DNA of 51,169 nt from Boseongicola sp. (GTDB lineage Bacteria; Pseudomonadota; Alphaproteobacteria; Rhodobacterales; Rhodobacteraceae), in NCBI GenBank assembly GCA_028824715.1, contig JAPPCV010000146.1, positions 1 to 51,169 on the forward strand, read 5' to 3'. The notes under the pieces are model-generated. The model did no database searches. It was given only the letters and a program-made list of their open reading frames with translations, and was not told the DNA's origin. Positions 1 to 7,335 of this stretch are shown here, in pieces. Both the position numbers and the translations under genes were made by a program. How positions within the stretch are numbered: the stretch's first letter is position 1; every line of letters begins with the position of its first letter.

Positions 1-61
1 GACCTCATCGACCCGTGAAATCAGTGCGAGAGCGGCCTGATGGTCACTTACGTATTCCCAA

Positions 62-320
62 ACTCTCGACACCGATCAGGTGCGTTCATCGATTGCGCGG
101 CGGCTCGGCATCGACATCGGTGCCTTGACGCCAGCGGATCGAGATGTTGAAGGCGTTGTCGAAATGACGCTGGACGCAACGCGCAATTTCGACAAGCCGC
201 TGACCGGAGGGCGCCTCTTCGACTGGCACGCCGCCTTGTTTCCGGCCGGGCGCAGCGGGATGCGCCGGGTTGTCGTTGGCGCATGGCGGGACGACCGGTC
301 AGGTCCCTTGCGCGAGTTCT
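62..320 (+). pseudogene. Fic-family protein remnant (N-terminal DUF4172-type segment)
   Basis: A short open stretch encodes a segment recognisable as the region between the N-terminal DUF4172 helices and the start of the Fic domain in Fic/DOC proteins: VRSSIARRLGIDIG, then VEGVVEMTLDATRNFDKPLT, then FDWHAALFP and VVGAWRDDRSG. In intact relatives the text continues after that point towards the HxFx(D/E)GNGR AMPylation motif. Here it turns into unrelated sequence near position 310, and a stop codon at 38-40 cuts the frame upstream. The catalytic motif is absent from the window, so no AMP-transferase activity is expected. The upstream part may continue beyond the window edge in another frame. 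The family call rests on remembered similarity of the conserved text. Confidence 0.6.
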
Positions 321-511
321 ATGGTGGAAACCAGCTCCTGCCGCGAGACGGGCCGGTCCTGTCTCTCGTTCATGGCCCTGTCCCTCGCACGGGAACTGAC
401 AGGCACAAGACCGGCACGGCGAGCACATTCCGGCAGCCGCGGTCCGGCGTGGCGCTTGCGCCGGAAAGCCCGTAGAAGGACCCGGCAACGGTGCGCGGAC
501 GCCATGGGCGG

Positions 512-527
512 CGTTCCCCCGGGAACG
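512..527. repeat. Short palindrome upstream of the NYN-domain gene
   Basis: A 7-bp perfect inverted repeat (CGTTCCC, 2-nt centre, GGGAACG) lies 29 bp before the TTG start of the NYN gene. It could be an operator for a dimeric regulator or a small hairpin in the leader. No regulator is assigned. Confidence 0.25.
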
Positions 528-555
528 GGGTGCGCCGGAAGGAAAGGGAGCGGCA

Positions 556-1326
556 TTGGCGGACACACGGAAAACCACGAGCCTCGCGGTCCTGATCGAC
601 GCCGACAACACCAGCGCGAAACACGCGCAGGCGATCTTCGACGAGATCGTCAAGCTGGGCGAGGCAAACGTGCGGCGCATCTACGGCGACTTCTCGGCTG
701 GCCGGCTCGCCGGTTGGGACGCGGCGGTCAAGTCGCTCGCAATTCTTCAGCACCAACAGCGCAGCAACTCGCGGGGGAAGAACGCCTCCGACATCGCGCT
801 CGTCATCGACGCGATGGACCTGATGCACAAGAAGACGCTCGACGGGGTCGTGCTGGTCAGCTCGGACAGCGACTTCACGCGGCTGGCCCAGCGCCTCCGC
901 GAGGAGGGTCTCGTCGTGTACGGGTTCGGCGAGCGAAAATCGGTCGAGGCGTTTCGCAACGCGTGCACCCGCTTCATCTACGTCGAGAACCTCCTGGAGA
1001 CCGAACCCGAGGCGAGAAAGGACGGAGAGGCGCCGGCCAGGGCCGCGGCACGGAGGAAGGAGCCGCCGGCCAGGGCCCGCAAGATCATCGCCGGCGCGAT
1101 CGGGGAGCCGGACGCGGACGGATGGGAGAACCTCGGCAGCGTCGGGCAGCGCATCCAGGGCGCGCATCCCGACTTCGATCCCCGCAGCTACGGCTGCGCG
1201 AACCTGAGCACGCTTGTCGAGCGGGCGGGCGGCTTCGACGTCCGCAAGGGGACGGACGCCGTCCATGTCCGCCGCAAGGTCGCCCGTCCGAAAGGTGCCG
1301 GAGCAGGGAAGGGACAGGCGGCGTGA
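556..1326 (+). CDS. NYN (PIN-like) domain protein with C-terminal OST-HTH/LOTUS domain
   Basis: This is a 256-residue protein. Residues about 10-150 form an NYN domain of the LabA/DUF88 kind, a PIN-like fold of putative ribonucleases. The acidic motifs are visible: AVLIDADNTS near the N-terminus, DIALVIDAMDLMH in the middle and VLVSSDSDFTRLAQRL, with SSDSDF as the usual metal-binding acidic loop. A basic Ala/Arg/Lys linker follows, then a LOTUS-like module from about residue 190 (LGSVGQRIQGAHPDFDPRSY, then LSTLVERAGGF). In related proteins this module binds RNA. The start is a TTG with a GGGAG ribosome-binding site 5 nt upstream; the frame has no better ATG. A role in RNA turnover is family inference. 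It sits among toxin-antitoxin remnants. Confidence 0.85.
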   Translation: MADTRKTTSLAVLIDADNTSAKHAQAIFDEIVKLGEANVRRIYGDFSAGRLAGWDAAVKSLAILQHQQRSNSRGKNASDIALVIDAMDLMHKKTLDGVVLVSSDSDFTRLAQRLREEGLVVYGFGERKSVEAFRNACTRFIYVENLLETEPEARKDGEAPARAAARRKEPPARARKIIAGAIGEPDADGWENLGSVGQRIQGAHPDFDPRSYGCANLSTLVERAGGFDVRKGTDAVHVRRKVARPKGAGAGKGQAA

Positions 1327-1549
1327 CCGCGACCGGATCGCGGTGAGCATTGGCATGTCGCGGTCGGCCGGACGAGGCCGGACACCAGCGCGACATGGTC
1401 GATGCCCACAGTTCCGGACTGGCATTCCTGCCCGGTCCGGGCTACGTCCTGCGTGCAAGGCAGATCAGGCAGGCTCGCGGGCCGGACGGCCAGGGCCGCG
1501 CAGCTTTCGTTGCGGTCGTGACCGGGAAACATGGCGAAAGGAGGCAGAA

Positions 1550-1822
1550 ATGAAGGATCGAGCGTCGGGTGCGGACGAGCGCATCGGAAGCGAAGGCCGG
1601 GACGTCGTCAGGATCGAGCTTCCGCGCGAAGCCTGCGAAGTCATATCGGAATTGTGTGCACACCTTGCGGACATTATCGCGGACAGCGACTGCGGGTGCG
1701 AGGTTTGCGACGAGCGGCTCGCGCAGGCCGAGGCCTGGGAAGGCGTCTTCCGGGGCATGGCGGAGACCGAGCCGGGCACGACGCACGAGGTCGTTGTCGG
1801 GCAGGATGGATACGTTCATTGA
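1550..1822 (+). CDS. Small acidic protein with a CxC-x2-C cluster, function unknown
   Basis: The product is 90 residues. The start was chosen at the ATG preceded by a strong AAAGGAGG Shine-Dalgarno (1538-1545), which is better than any upstream candidate. The middle carries SDCGCEVCDE, a short cysteine cluster that could bind metal, but no second Cys pair is present to make a classical zinc ribbon. It is rich in Glu and Asp with no signal peptide or membrane segment. I do not recognise the family. It lies 223 bp downstream of the NYN-domain gene on the same strand and could be co-transcribed. Confidence 0.55.
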   Translation: MKDRASGADERIGSEGRDVVRIELPREACEVISELCAHLADIIADSDCGCEVCDERLAQAEAWEGVFRGMAETEPGTTHEVVVGQDGYVH

Positions 1823-1897
1823 AGCGTCGGCGCCGGCCCGGTGCACGCGTGAAGTCGGTCGCGGCAGCAGGCGCTCGACGGCCTCCACGACGACTCT

Positions 1898-2233
1898 TCA
1901 AATTAGCACGCGGAGCGCGGTCTCCGGGGCCTTGTCGAGCACCCGCAGCTGGGCGCGGGCCGCGCCAGTCGGGCAGCGCTTGCCCCGCTCCCGGTTCCGG
2001 ATCGTCTCGTGCGGCACATCGAGGCGGCTCGCCAGCTCCGTCTGGCTGAGGCCCAGGCGCCGCCGGGCCCGGCGCGTATACCGCGCCATCTCCTGCATGT
2101 TCTCCGCGTCGTCCTCGCGCTCTTGCCGGGCGATGTCGGCCTCCGTGGTCGCGTCGACGATCGCCGGGGCGATCCGACTCTCGGGGAAGGTGGAAGGGTC
2201 GTCGGGATCAACCTTGATTCGTGTCGTGCCCAT
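1898..2233 (-). CDS. HTH-type antitoxin, partner of a BrnT-like toxin
   Basis: This 111-residue protein has a helix-turn-helix of the Cro/C1 (HTH_3) type near the C-terminus, LGLSQTELASRLDVPHETI, followed by NRERGKRCPTGAARA. The N-terminal half is acidic and helical (TEADIARQEREDDAENMQE). HTH proteins with this design are the usual downstream partners of BrnT-type toxins, where the antitoxin neutralises the toxin and represses the operon. Its ATG overlaps the end of the upstream brnT-like frame by 26 nt, consistent with translational coupling. The gene is open and looks functional even though the toxin frame is broken. BrnA-like role: inference from context and HTH. Confidence 0.7.
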   Translation of the reverse strand: MGTTRIKVDPDDPSTFPESRIAPAIVDATTEADIARQEREDDAENMQEMARYTRRARRRLGLSQTELASRLDVPHETIRNRERGKRCPTGAARAQLRVLDKAPETALRVLI

Positions 2234-2500
2234 GTTCAGCGACCGCCTTTCGACCTGCCTTGCGAACCGAGACTATGCGGACTCCCGCTCCATGCAGGCG
2301 ACGACGTGGACGCGCCCGTCGATCGCGCCGATCAGCATGGACCGATCCCCGCCATGGTCCCTGCGCGTGTCCTGCACGACGGTCCGCTCCGGATCGCGGA
2401 AGCCGTGCCCGGCATAGGCGAAGTCGACGCTGCGAAGCTCGAAACATTCATCGCTCCTGGCGTCATCCCACTCGAACTCCGTGCCGAGGACATGGGTCAA
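2208..2500 (-). pseudogene. brnT: BrnT-family toxin, frameshifted
   Basis: The first frame reads FEWDDARSDE, VDFAYAGHGFRDPERTVVQD, TRRDHGGDRSMLIGAIDGRV and VVACMER, the BrnT ribonuclease-toxin pattern of FEWD...DTR(R/D)...GEDR. That frame hits a TAG just after MERESA near position 2270. The expected C-terminal continuation, VRIVSVRKAGRKA, is present immediately downstream but in the next frame and ends at 2208. A single small indel near 2275-2285 therefore separates the two halves. The probable start is the TTG at 2500. Toxin loss with antitoxin retention is a common end state, but a sequencing indel cannot be excluded from the sequence alone. Confidence 0.7.
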
Positions 2501-2828
2501 TGGCCTATGGAGGTCACGTTGTGCGGATGTCCGCCCGGCACTTGCCGACTCGAGACGGACACGGACGCAAAGGCGGAGGCGGCGACTTCCCGCGAGCTCG
2601 GGGACAGTCCCGCGTGATGACGCGTCCAGGCCCACAACGTCCTTGAGGCCCGGAACAACCCGCCCGGCACCGAGAATGGCCTCGCCGCCTCGCCGGACCA
2701 CGAAGGGCGGCAGACGTTCCGGCACGTCGGTGCTTTCCGAGGGCCGTGACAGGGACGGACCCTTTACCTCCGCCGCTGCCCTCGTCCCGCCGCCGCCGCC
2801 GCTCTCCGAATGCTTTATCCGCCGCCGC
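2501..2828. other. Stretch without a recognisable gene
   Basis: This roughly 330-bp GC-rich stretch lies between the brnT-like frame and the broken membrane-protein gene. Open frames exist on both strands, but all are rich in Arg, Ala, Pro and Gly with no recognisable domain or convincing ribosome-binding site. I regard them as GC-driven chance frames. It may hold the decayed N-terminal part of the downstream membrane-protein gene. Confidence 0.4.
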
Positions 2829-3575
2829 ATGACAGGCCCCGCGATCGCGCTGGCGCCGCCCTCCGGGTCCAACGCGCTGGCAGGCCTCTGGAAATCGGGG
2901 GCGCAGGCGGGGGCGGTGGAGCCTGGACGCCGCCCGGCCACGTTCCTCCTCTCCGGCGCCGCGATGTACCTGTGGTGGCTGCGCTACCGCGTCCCTTTCG
3001 CCCTGGCGCCGTTCGCGCTCTCCGTCTTCGCTGCCGCCATGGCCGTCGCCGCCGCACGGGCCCGGGCGCCCATGGAGTCCCGGGGCATTCTCGTCCTTTC
3101 CGGAATTGGCCCCTTAGCCTGGATCACCTTGGCGACGGGACTTGCCACGTTCGGCGCGGCGATCGCCTTCGACGTCTCCGGCCCGCACCGGGTGACGCGG
3201 CACGCGCAGAACGGATTCTGGCGCCATCTGGTCGCCGCCCCCGCGATCGTCAACACGGCGGCGCTGACTCTCCTCGAGGCGGAACGGCCCCCTTGGCCCT
3301 CCTCCCCGTGCCGGCGGCCTTCGCCACCGTCTCCGAGGTCATCGACCGGAGATCGTTTCTGCTGGTTGCCTGCCTATACGTCGTCGCGCTGACCAATGCC
3401 GTGACCGGGCAACGACGGGGCGTGGGCAGCGCTGCTGGCGCTGGGCTCGTTCAGGTCGCAGGCGAGGTTTCGCCTGGTCTCCGTGCTGCCCGCCTGGTTC
3501 CCGAAGCACGCCTTCCCGCCCGTCCACCGCCCCGTGCCTGTCCGCGGATCCGGGTTCGAAGCCAGCCTGCGCTGA
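2829..3575 (+). pseudogene. Decayed polytopic membrane protein gene (two frameshifts)
   Basis: Three segments in alternating frames make one coherent hydrophobic protein. Segment one (to about 3290) has MYLWWLRYRVPFALAPFAL, then GIGPLAWITLATGLATFGAA and RHAQNGFWRHLVAAPAIVNT. Segment two, one frame over (about 3295-3415), has DRRSFLLVACLYVVALTNAV. Segment three, back in the first frame (3420-3575), has AWAALLALGSF, then RLVSVLPAWFPKHAFPPVHR and a TGA at 3573. The order of transmembrane helices and the final basic/Pro-rich tail resemble the C-terminal half of uncharacterised alphaproteobacterial membrane proteins of the DUF2157 kind. That family identification is from memory and tentative. Two indels make it non-functional as it stands. 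Confidence 0.5.
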
Positions 3576-3740
3576 TTCCAGGTCGAAAGGGGCGGAAGCG
3601 CGTCAAGTGCGGCGAAGAGGCATCGCACGCCACGAGGGCGACGTGCAGGAGGTCCACGACGACGTCCGTGAGCGTCAAGGTCGGCCAGTTGTCCTGCATC
3701 GCCCACGCGGGGCATGCCAGGTCGGCTAATGCTAAGCGAA

Positions 3741-4673
3741 TCACATCTTCAGGTCGTTGTCGTCCTCCCCTGTTCCTATTGGGCCGGCAAACGCTGCGAG
3801 CGCCTTTGCCAGATGTTCATTCACCGTGTTCGCCAAGTAGTGGACGAACTCCGGACGATCGAGTGTCCGTGCGACGACATCGCGGGGCAGGAACCGGGAC
3901 ATCTCTTCACGGAACCTGTCACCGGCGACATGATCCGGAAGCGCGCGCCGCATCATGTCCAGGCGGCCTGGGTAGTCTTCGAGCCTGAACTCCGCAACAC
4001 GGTTCGCGACCCACTCAGGGTTCAATTCCGCGCCGTTCTGGGCCAGCCAGGCTATGTCCCAGATATCGCGGTGGCGGATGTTCCCCTGGTGCGCGGACGC
4101 CGGCAACGACACGAGCTTGTTCGCCATGATCTCGTCCTTGCTCATGGTCGGAACCAGCAGGTCGCCGAGACCGCTCGGCAGAACCGAATAGTTCTGGCGG
4201 ATGGCCTTCGCGTCCCTTGTCCGTGCCTCCATGGTCGCGATGTCGATCTTGATCCGCTGTCGCGGTAGGTGAGGCAGTCCCGGATCTGTCACCACGCTGA
4301 TCTGCCAAGTATCGACCGCAACCGGTTGGTCAGCCTCCTTTCGGGGCTTAGGATCTTTCACGGACACTTCGAGGCCGTAACGGTCGGCCAGGTGGGACTG
4401 TACCACCCCTGAAATGCCAGCCACGTCAGTCCTGGTGAAGCCCGGACCTCCGGTGAAGTCGATGTCCTCGCTCAGCCGCGACGCCCCGTAACAAAGCCGA
4501 AGAGCCGTTCCGCCGTGAAAGGTCAGGCCCCTGAGAAGACCGGCCTTGTCCAGCGACCACATGATCTCATGGTGAACCAGTTCCTTGACGACGACGGGCT
4601 GCAATGCCTCCAGTTCCGGTCTCCGGTCAAAGACGCGTTGAACCAGGTCGTTCAGGTTCACCCTGTCTGCCAT
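3741..4673 (-). CDS. abiEii: AbiEii-type nucleotidyltransferase toxin (type IV TA)
   Basis: This 310-residue member of the AbiEii/AbiGii family is the nucleotidyltransferase-fold toxin of AbiE systems, which mediate abortive infection against phage or act as bacteriostatic toxins. The nucleotidyltransferase motifs are visible: GGTALRLCYGASRLSEDIDF (motif I, with the acidic pair), QRIKIDIA (motif II), SKDEIMANKLVSLPAS (motif III Lys) and RHRDIWDIAWL (motif IV). The start was taken at the ATG giving MADRVNLNDL, matching the usual family N-terminus; an ATG 24 nt upstream is an alternative. The gene overlaps the upstream antitoxin by 47 nt, typical of the pair. All motifs are intact, so the toxin is probably active. 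Confidence 0.9.
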   Translation of the reverse strand: MADRVNLNDLVQRVFDRRPELEALQPVVVKELVHHEIMWSLDKAGLLRGLTFHGGTALRLCYGASRLSEDIDFTGGPGFTRTDVAGISGVVQSHLADRYGLEVSVKDPKPRKEADQPVAVDTWQISVVTDPGLPHLPRQRIKIDIATMEARTRDAKAIRQNYSVLPSGLGDLLVPTMSKDEIMANKLVSLPASAHQGNIRHRDIWDIAWLAQNGAELNPEWVANRVAEFRLEDYPGRLDMMRRALPDHVAGDRFREEMSRFLPRDVVARTLDRPEFVHYLANTVNEHLAKALAAFAGPIGTGEDDNDLKM

Positions 4674-5214
4674 CTGCAATGGCCTCCTCCAGTTCATGTT
4701 CGTCGATCAGGTGCACGTTGCGCCCGACCCGTCGCAAGTCGCGGGCCGCCGCGCCGGGCGTGGCGATCCTCAAGGGGCGGCCAGTCTCCCGCGTCTGCTT
4801 GAGGATGTCATTCACGCTTCTCTTCGTGTGGGTGAACTCGATCCGTCCGAACGGCGTGTCAAACAGGCCCGCGCGGCCCGTTGTCATGACGGTAAGCCCG
4901 GCCAGGGGAACCTGCGAGATCACGCCATGCTCCGACAGCGCCGATTCCAGGCTGAGATAGCTGTAACAGCCTCTTCGCAAGGCGACCGCGATCCGTTCGA
5001 GAAGATGCGGGTCGCGGCGCCCTGCCAGCGCGAACACGAAGAGGCCCCTGGACACCCGCTGCAGCACGCCTGCGGAAACCAGGCGATCGAGACCTCCCCT
5101 GAAAGCCGAGTCTCTGTCTCGCGGGAACAGCTTGCGCAGATCCTCGAGCGTGAACAGGACGCGTCCTTTCCTTGCCCACTCAGTGAAAGTATTGATGGCT
5201 TCAGGCAGACGCAT
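4627..5214 (-). CDS. abiEi: AbiEi-type antitoxin / transcriptional repressor
   Basis: This 195-residue protein is the cognate antitoxin of the adjacent AbiEii toxin. Its N-terminal winged-helix region (FTLEDLRKLFPRD, then LDRLVSAGVLQRVSRGLFVF) is followed by the AbiEi C-terminal region (YSYLSLESALSEHGVISQV, IEFTHTKRSVNDIL, TPGAAARDLRRVG). In characterised AbiE systems this protein binds inverted repeats in its own promoter with the winged helix and counteracts the toxin through its C-terminal domain without a stable complex. It is first in a two-gene minus-strand operon overlapping the toxin. An AT-rich promoter-like region lies immediately upstream. Confidence 0.85.
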   Translation of the reverse strand: MRLPEAINTFTEWARKGRVLFTLEDLRKLFPRDRDSAFRGGLDRLVSAGVLQRVSRGLFVFALAGRRDPHLLERIAVALRRGCYSYLSLESALSEHGVISQVPLAGLTVMTTGRAGLFDTPFGRIEFTHTKRSVNDILKQTRETGRPLRIATPGAAARDLRRVGRNVHLIDEHELEEAIADGRQGEPERPGSTRL

Positions 5215-5275
5215 TTCGAATCCAAGTCAACGTGAACGACACTTTTTCATATTTTTCGTGTATACTTATTTAGCA
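5215..5275 (-). promoter_or_regulatory. AT-rich promoter/operator region of the abiE operon
   Basis: Just before abiEi the sequence becomes markedly AT-rich compared with its surroundings. On the minus strand it contains TAAATAAGTATACACG and a direct repeat of GAAAAA separated by TAT. This is the natural place for the abiE promoter and for AbiEi autorepression. No clean long inverted repeat was found, so the operator is inferred. Confidence 0.4.
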
Positions 5276-5485
5276 TCACGCCCGTTCCTTTGCAAGGGAA
5301 TTCCAAAGAGCGCCCCCGGTTTCGTTGCGCTGTCCGTTGCATTGCAGGACGGGACGCACCACAATTCGCGCATTGCCCCGATCCAGCACGGAACGCGCGT
5401 GGATCCGCCACGCCAGGCTGGGCGCGGAGGGCAAGTGCATCCAGTGCGGCGGCAAGCCGTCGTCTTCAGGCCAGGGAGGGTTCAC
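5276..5485 (-). CDS. Small hypothetical protein downstream of ABC exporter
   Basis: This 69-residue frame starts with GTG 11 nt after the stop of the second ABC-transporter gene and has an AGGAG sequence 7-8 nt upstream, supporting coupled translation. The product is soluble, with many Trp, Pro and Arg at the start (MNPPWPEDDGLPPHWMHL) and no known domain. It ends directly in front of the AT-rich abiE promoter. Neither a signal peptide nor a transmembrane helix is evident. The ribosome-binding site and position argue for a real gene; the family is unknown to me. Confidence 0.4.
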   Translation of the reverse strand: MNPPWPEDDGLPPHWMHLPSAPSLAWRIHARSVLDRGNARIVVRPVLQCNGQRNETGGALWNSLAKERA

Positions 5486-5496
5486 GACGGAGTCTC

Positions 5497-7335
5497 CTAT
5501 TCGGCAGCCTCCCGGATTCCGATGAACCCGCCAGACTGGCGTCGCCAGAATCTGGCATAGTGCCCGTTAGCGGCCAGCAACGCGTCATGGGCTCCGGCCT
5601 CCACAACTTTTCCCTCGTGCATCACGACGATCCGGTTCATCTGCGCGATCGTCGAAAGGCGATGCGCAATCGCCAGCACGGTCTTGCCAGCCATGACGGC
5701 CTCAAGCGCCAGTTGAATCGAGGCTTCGACCTCCGAATCCAAGGCGCTTGTCGCCTCGTCCAGCACCAGGATCGGTGCATCTTTCAGAATGGCCCGCGCA
5801 AGCGCGATGCGTTGTCGCTGCCCGCCAGAGAGCTTTACGCCACGTTCCCCGAGATGGGCGTCATAGCCCCTCCGTCCGAAGTGGTCCTCAAGGTCGAGGA
5901 TGAAGTCGTGCGCCTCGGCACGGCGGGCGGCGGCGACCATCTCCGCCCTGGTCGCGTCAGGTCGGCCGTAGAGGATGTTCTCGCGCGCCGAACGATTGAA
6001 CATCGCCGTTTCCTGCGTGACCATGCCGATCTGTCGGCGGAGGCTTTCTTGCGTCACCGTCTGGACATCGCGTCCGGACACCAAGACTGTGCCCGCTTCC
6101 GCGTCATAGAGCCTCAAAAGAAGCGCAACCAGGGTCGACTTGCCGGCTCCGCTCGCCCCGACAATCCCAAGCTTCTCACCCGATGCAATGTTCAGGTTGA
6201 TCCTGTCCACACCTCCCGCCGCACGTCCGTAGGCAAAGCTCACGTTCCTGAACTCGATGGTCGGCGTGCGAAGTTCAGGTGCCTCCGCGCCAGGCCTGTC
6301 CGTCAGGCCGTGGGGAGCGGTCAACGTGTTCATCCCGTCCTCGACTTCGCCGACATTGCCATAGATCGCCATCAGCACGTGGCTGACCCAGCCTGTCATC
6401 TGCGCGATCCGAATCGAGATGGCGCCTGCTGCCACGACGTCACCCGGGCTCGCGACGCCCCGGCTCCAGAACCATAGCGTGCCGCCAATGAGCAGAACCG
6501 GAACCATGCCTGCGACCGTGATGAGGCAAATCCTGAAAGTCACTGCGAGGGAACCGTAATCAAGCGCGCGTTCGCGAAACGCCCTCACCGCGTCAATCGC
6601 CGCGCGCTCCTCGTGATTGGCGTGAGCGAAGAGCTTCACTGTCTTTATGTTTGTAATCGTGTCGACAACCTGTCCAGTGACCATCGCGCGCGCGCCAGCA
6701 CGGGAACGGGACCGCATGCGGATGCGCGGCATGAACCAGCGCACCATGTAGAGATATCCGCACAGCCACACGAACAGGGCGAGCGCAATCCATCCGTTGA
6801 TGGCGGTCAGCAGAAGCGCGGAGGCGATCAGCGAGGCCAGTGCAAAGAAGAGGACGTTGATCACTTCGCTCGCGACATCCGCGAGTGCGCGAGCCGTCTG
6901 CATCTGCTTCTGGGCGATCCGTCCGGCGAAATCGTTGTCGAAGAACGTGACTGACTGGCCCAATGTCCATCGGTGAAGCCGGGTGAGCACGAGCGGATTG
7001 ACGTTGGGCAGGATCACTACAGCGTTCGCAATCGAGCTCAGCCCGAAAACGACCGGCCGCGCGACCAGAAAGAACGCCGCCACACCAATGACAAGTGCCC
7101 AGTTCGCTGAGAAGAACGTGTCCGGAGTGGAGGCAAGCGCCGTGTCTATCACGTGACCAAGTATCAATGCCGTCACGACCTCAAGCGTCCCAGCGGTTGC
7201 CGAAACCGCTGCAGCAACGGTCAGCACCGGGAACGCGCCCTTCAGCCCCCAGACCATGAAGGCGCCAAGCGTTCTTGGCGGCGGTCCGTCGGCCGCGCGA
7301 AAGGCGTCAATCAGTCGTCCGGCGTGGCGGATCAC
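5497..7335 (-). CDS. ABC exporter subunit (TMD-NBD fusion), second of pair
   Basis: This is a 612-residue half-transporter of the multidrug/lipid exporter type. An N-terminal six-helix ABC membrane domain (about residues 30-330, with FFDNDFAGRIAQKQMQT typical of the first intracellular loop) precedes a C-terminal ATPase domain. Walker A is GASGAGKST, the signature is KLSGGQRQRIALARA, Walker B is ILVLDEATSALD, and the H-loop is AIAHRLSTI. The start is a GTG whose GTGA overlaps the stop of the upstream subunit gene, so the two are translationally coupled and probably form a heterodimer in the inner membrane. Both end in a shared FWRRQSGGFI motif. The substrate cannot be inferred. Confidence 0.9.
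   Translation of the reverse strand: MIRHAGRLIDAFRAADGPPPRTLGAFMVWGLKGAFPVLTVAAAVSATAGTLEVVTALILGHVIDTALASTPDTFFSANWALVIGVAAFFLVARPVVFGLSSIANAVVILPNVNPLVLTRLHRWTLGQSVTFFDNDFAGRIAQKQMQTARALADVASEVINVLFFALASLIASALLLTAINGWIALALFVWLCGYLYMVRWFMPRIRMRSRSRAGARAMVTGQVVDTITNIKTVKLFAHANHEERAAIDAVRAFRERALDYGSLAVTFRICLITVAGMVPVLLIGGTLWFWSRGVASPGDVVAAGAISIRIAQMTGWVSHVLMAIYGNVGEVEDGMNTLTAPHGLTDRPGAEAPELRTPTIEFRNVSFAYGRAAGGVDRINLNIASGEKLGIVGASGAGKSTLVALLLRLYDAEAGTVLVSGRDVQTVTQESLRRQIGMVTQETAMFNRSARENILYGRPDATRAEMVAAARRAEAHDFILDLEDHFGRRGYDAHLGERGVKLSGGQRQRIALARAILKDAPILVLDEATSALDSEVEASIQLALEAVMAGKTVLAIAHRLSTIAQMNRIVVMHEGKVVEAGAHDALLAANGHYARFWRRQSGGFIGIREAAE

Noticed and set aside
370-1458. Long minus-strand open frame (about 360 codons) across the NYN gene
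   Set aside because: It is antisense to the recognisable NYN/LOTUS gene, Arg/Pro-rich and without domains, a typical shadow in high-GC DNA.
3451-3744. 97-codon minus-strand frame whose GTG overlaps the AbiEii stop
   Set aside because: The GTGA coupling is suggestive, but the product has no recognisable domain and overlaps the decayed plus-strand membrane-protein gene; support is too weak.
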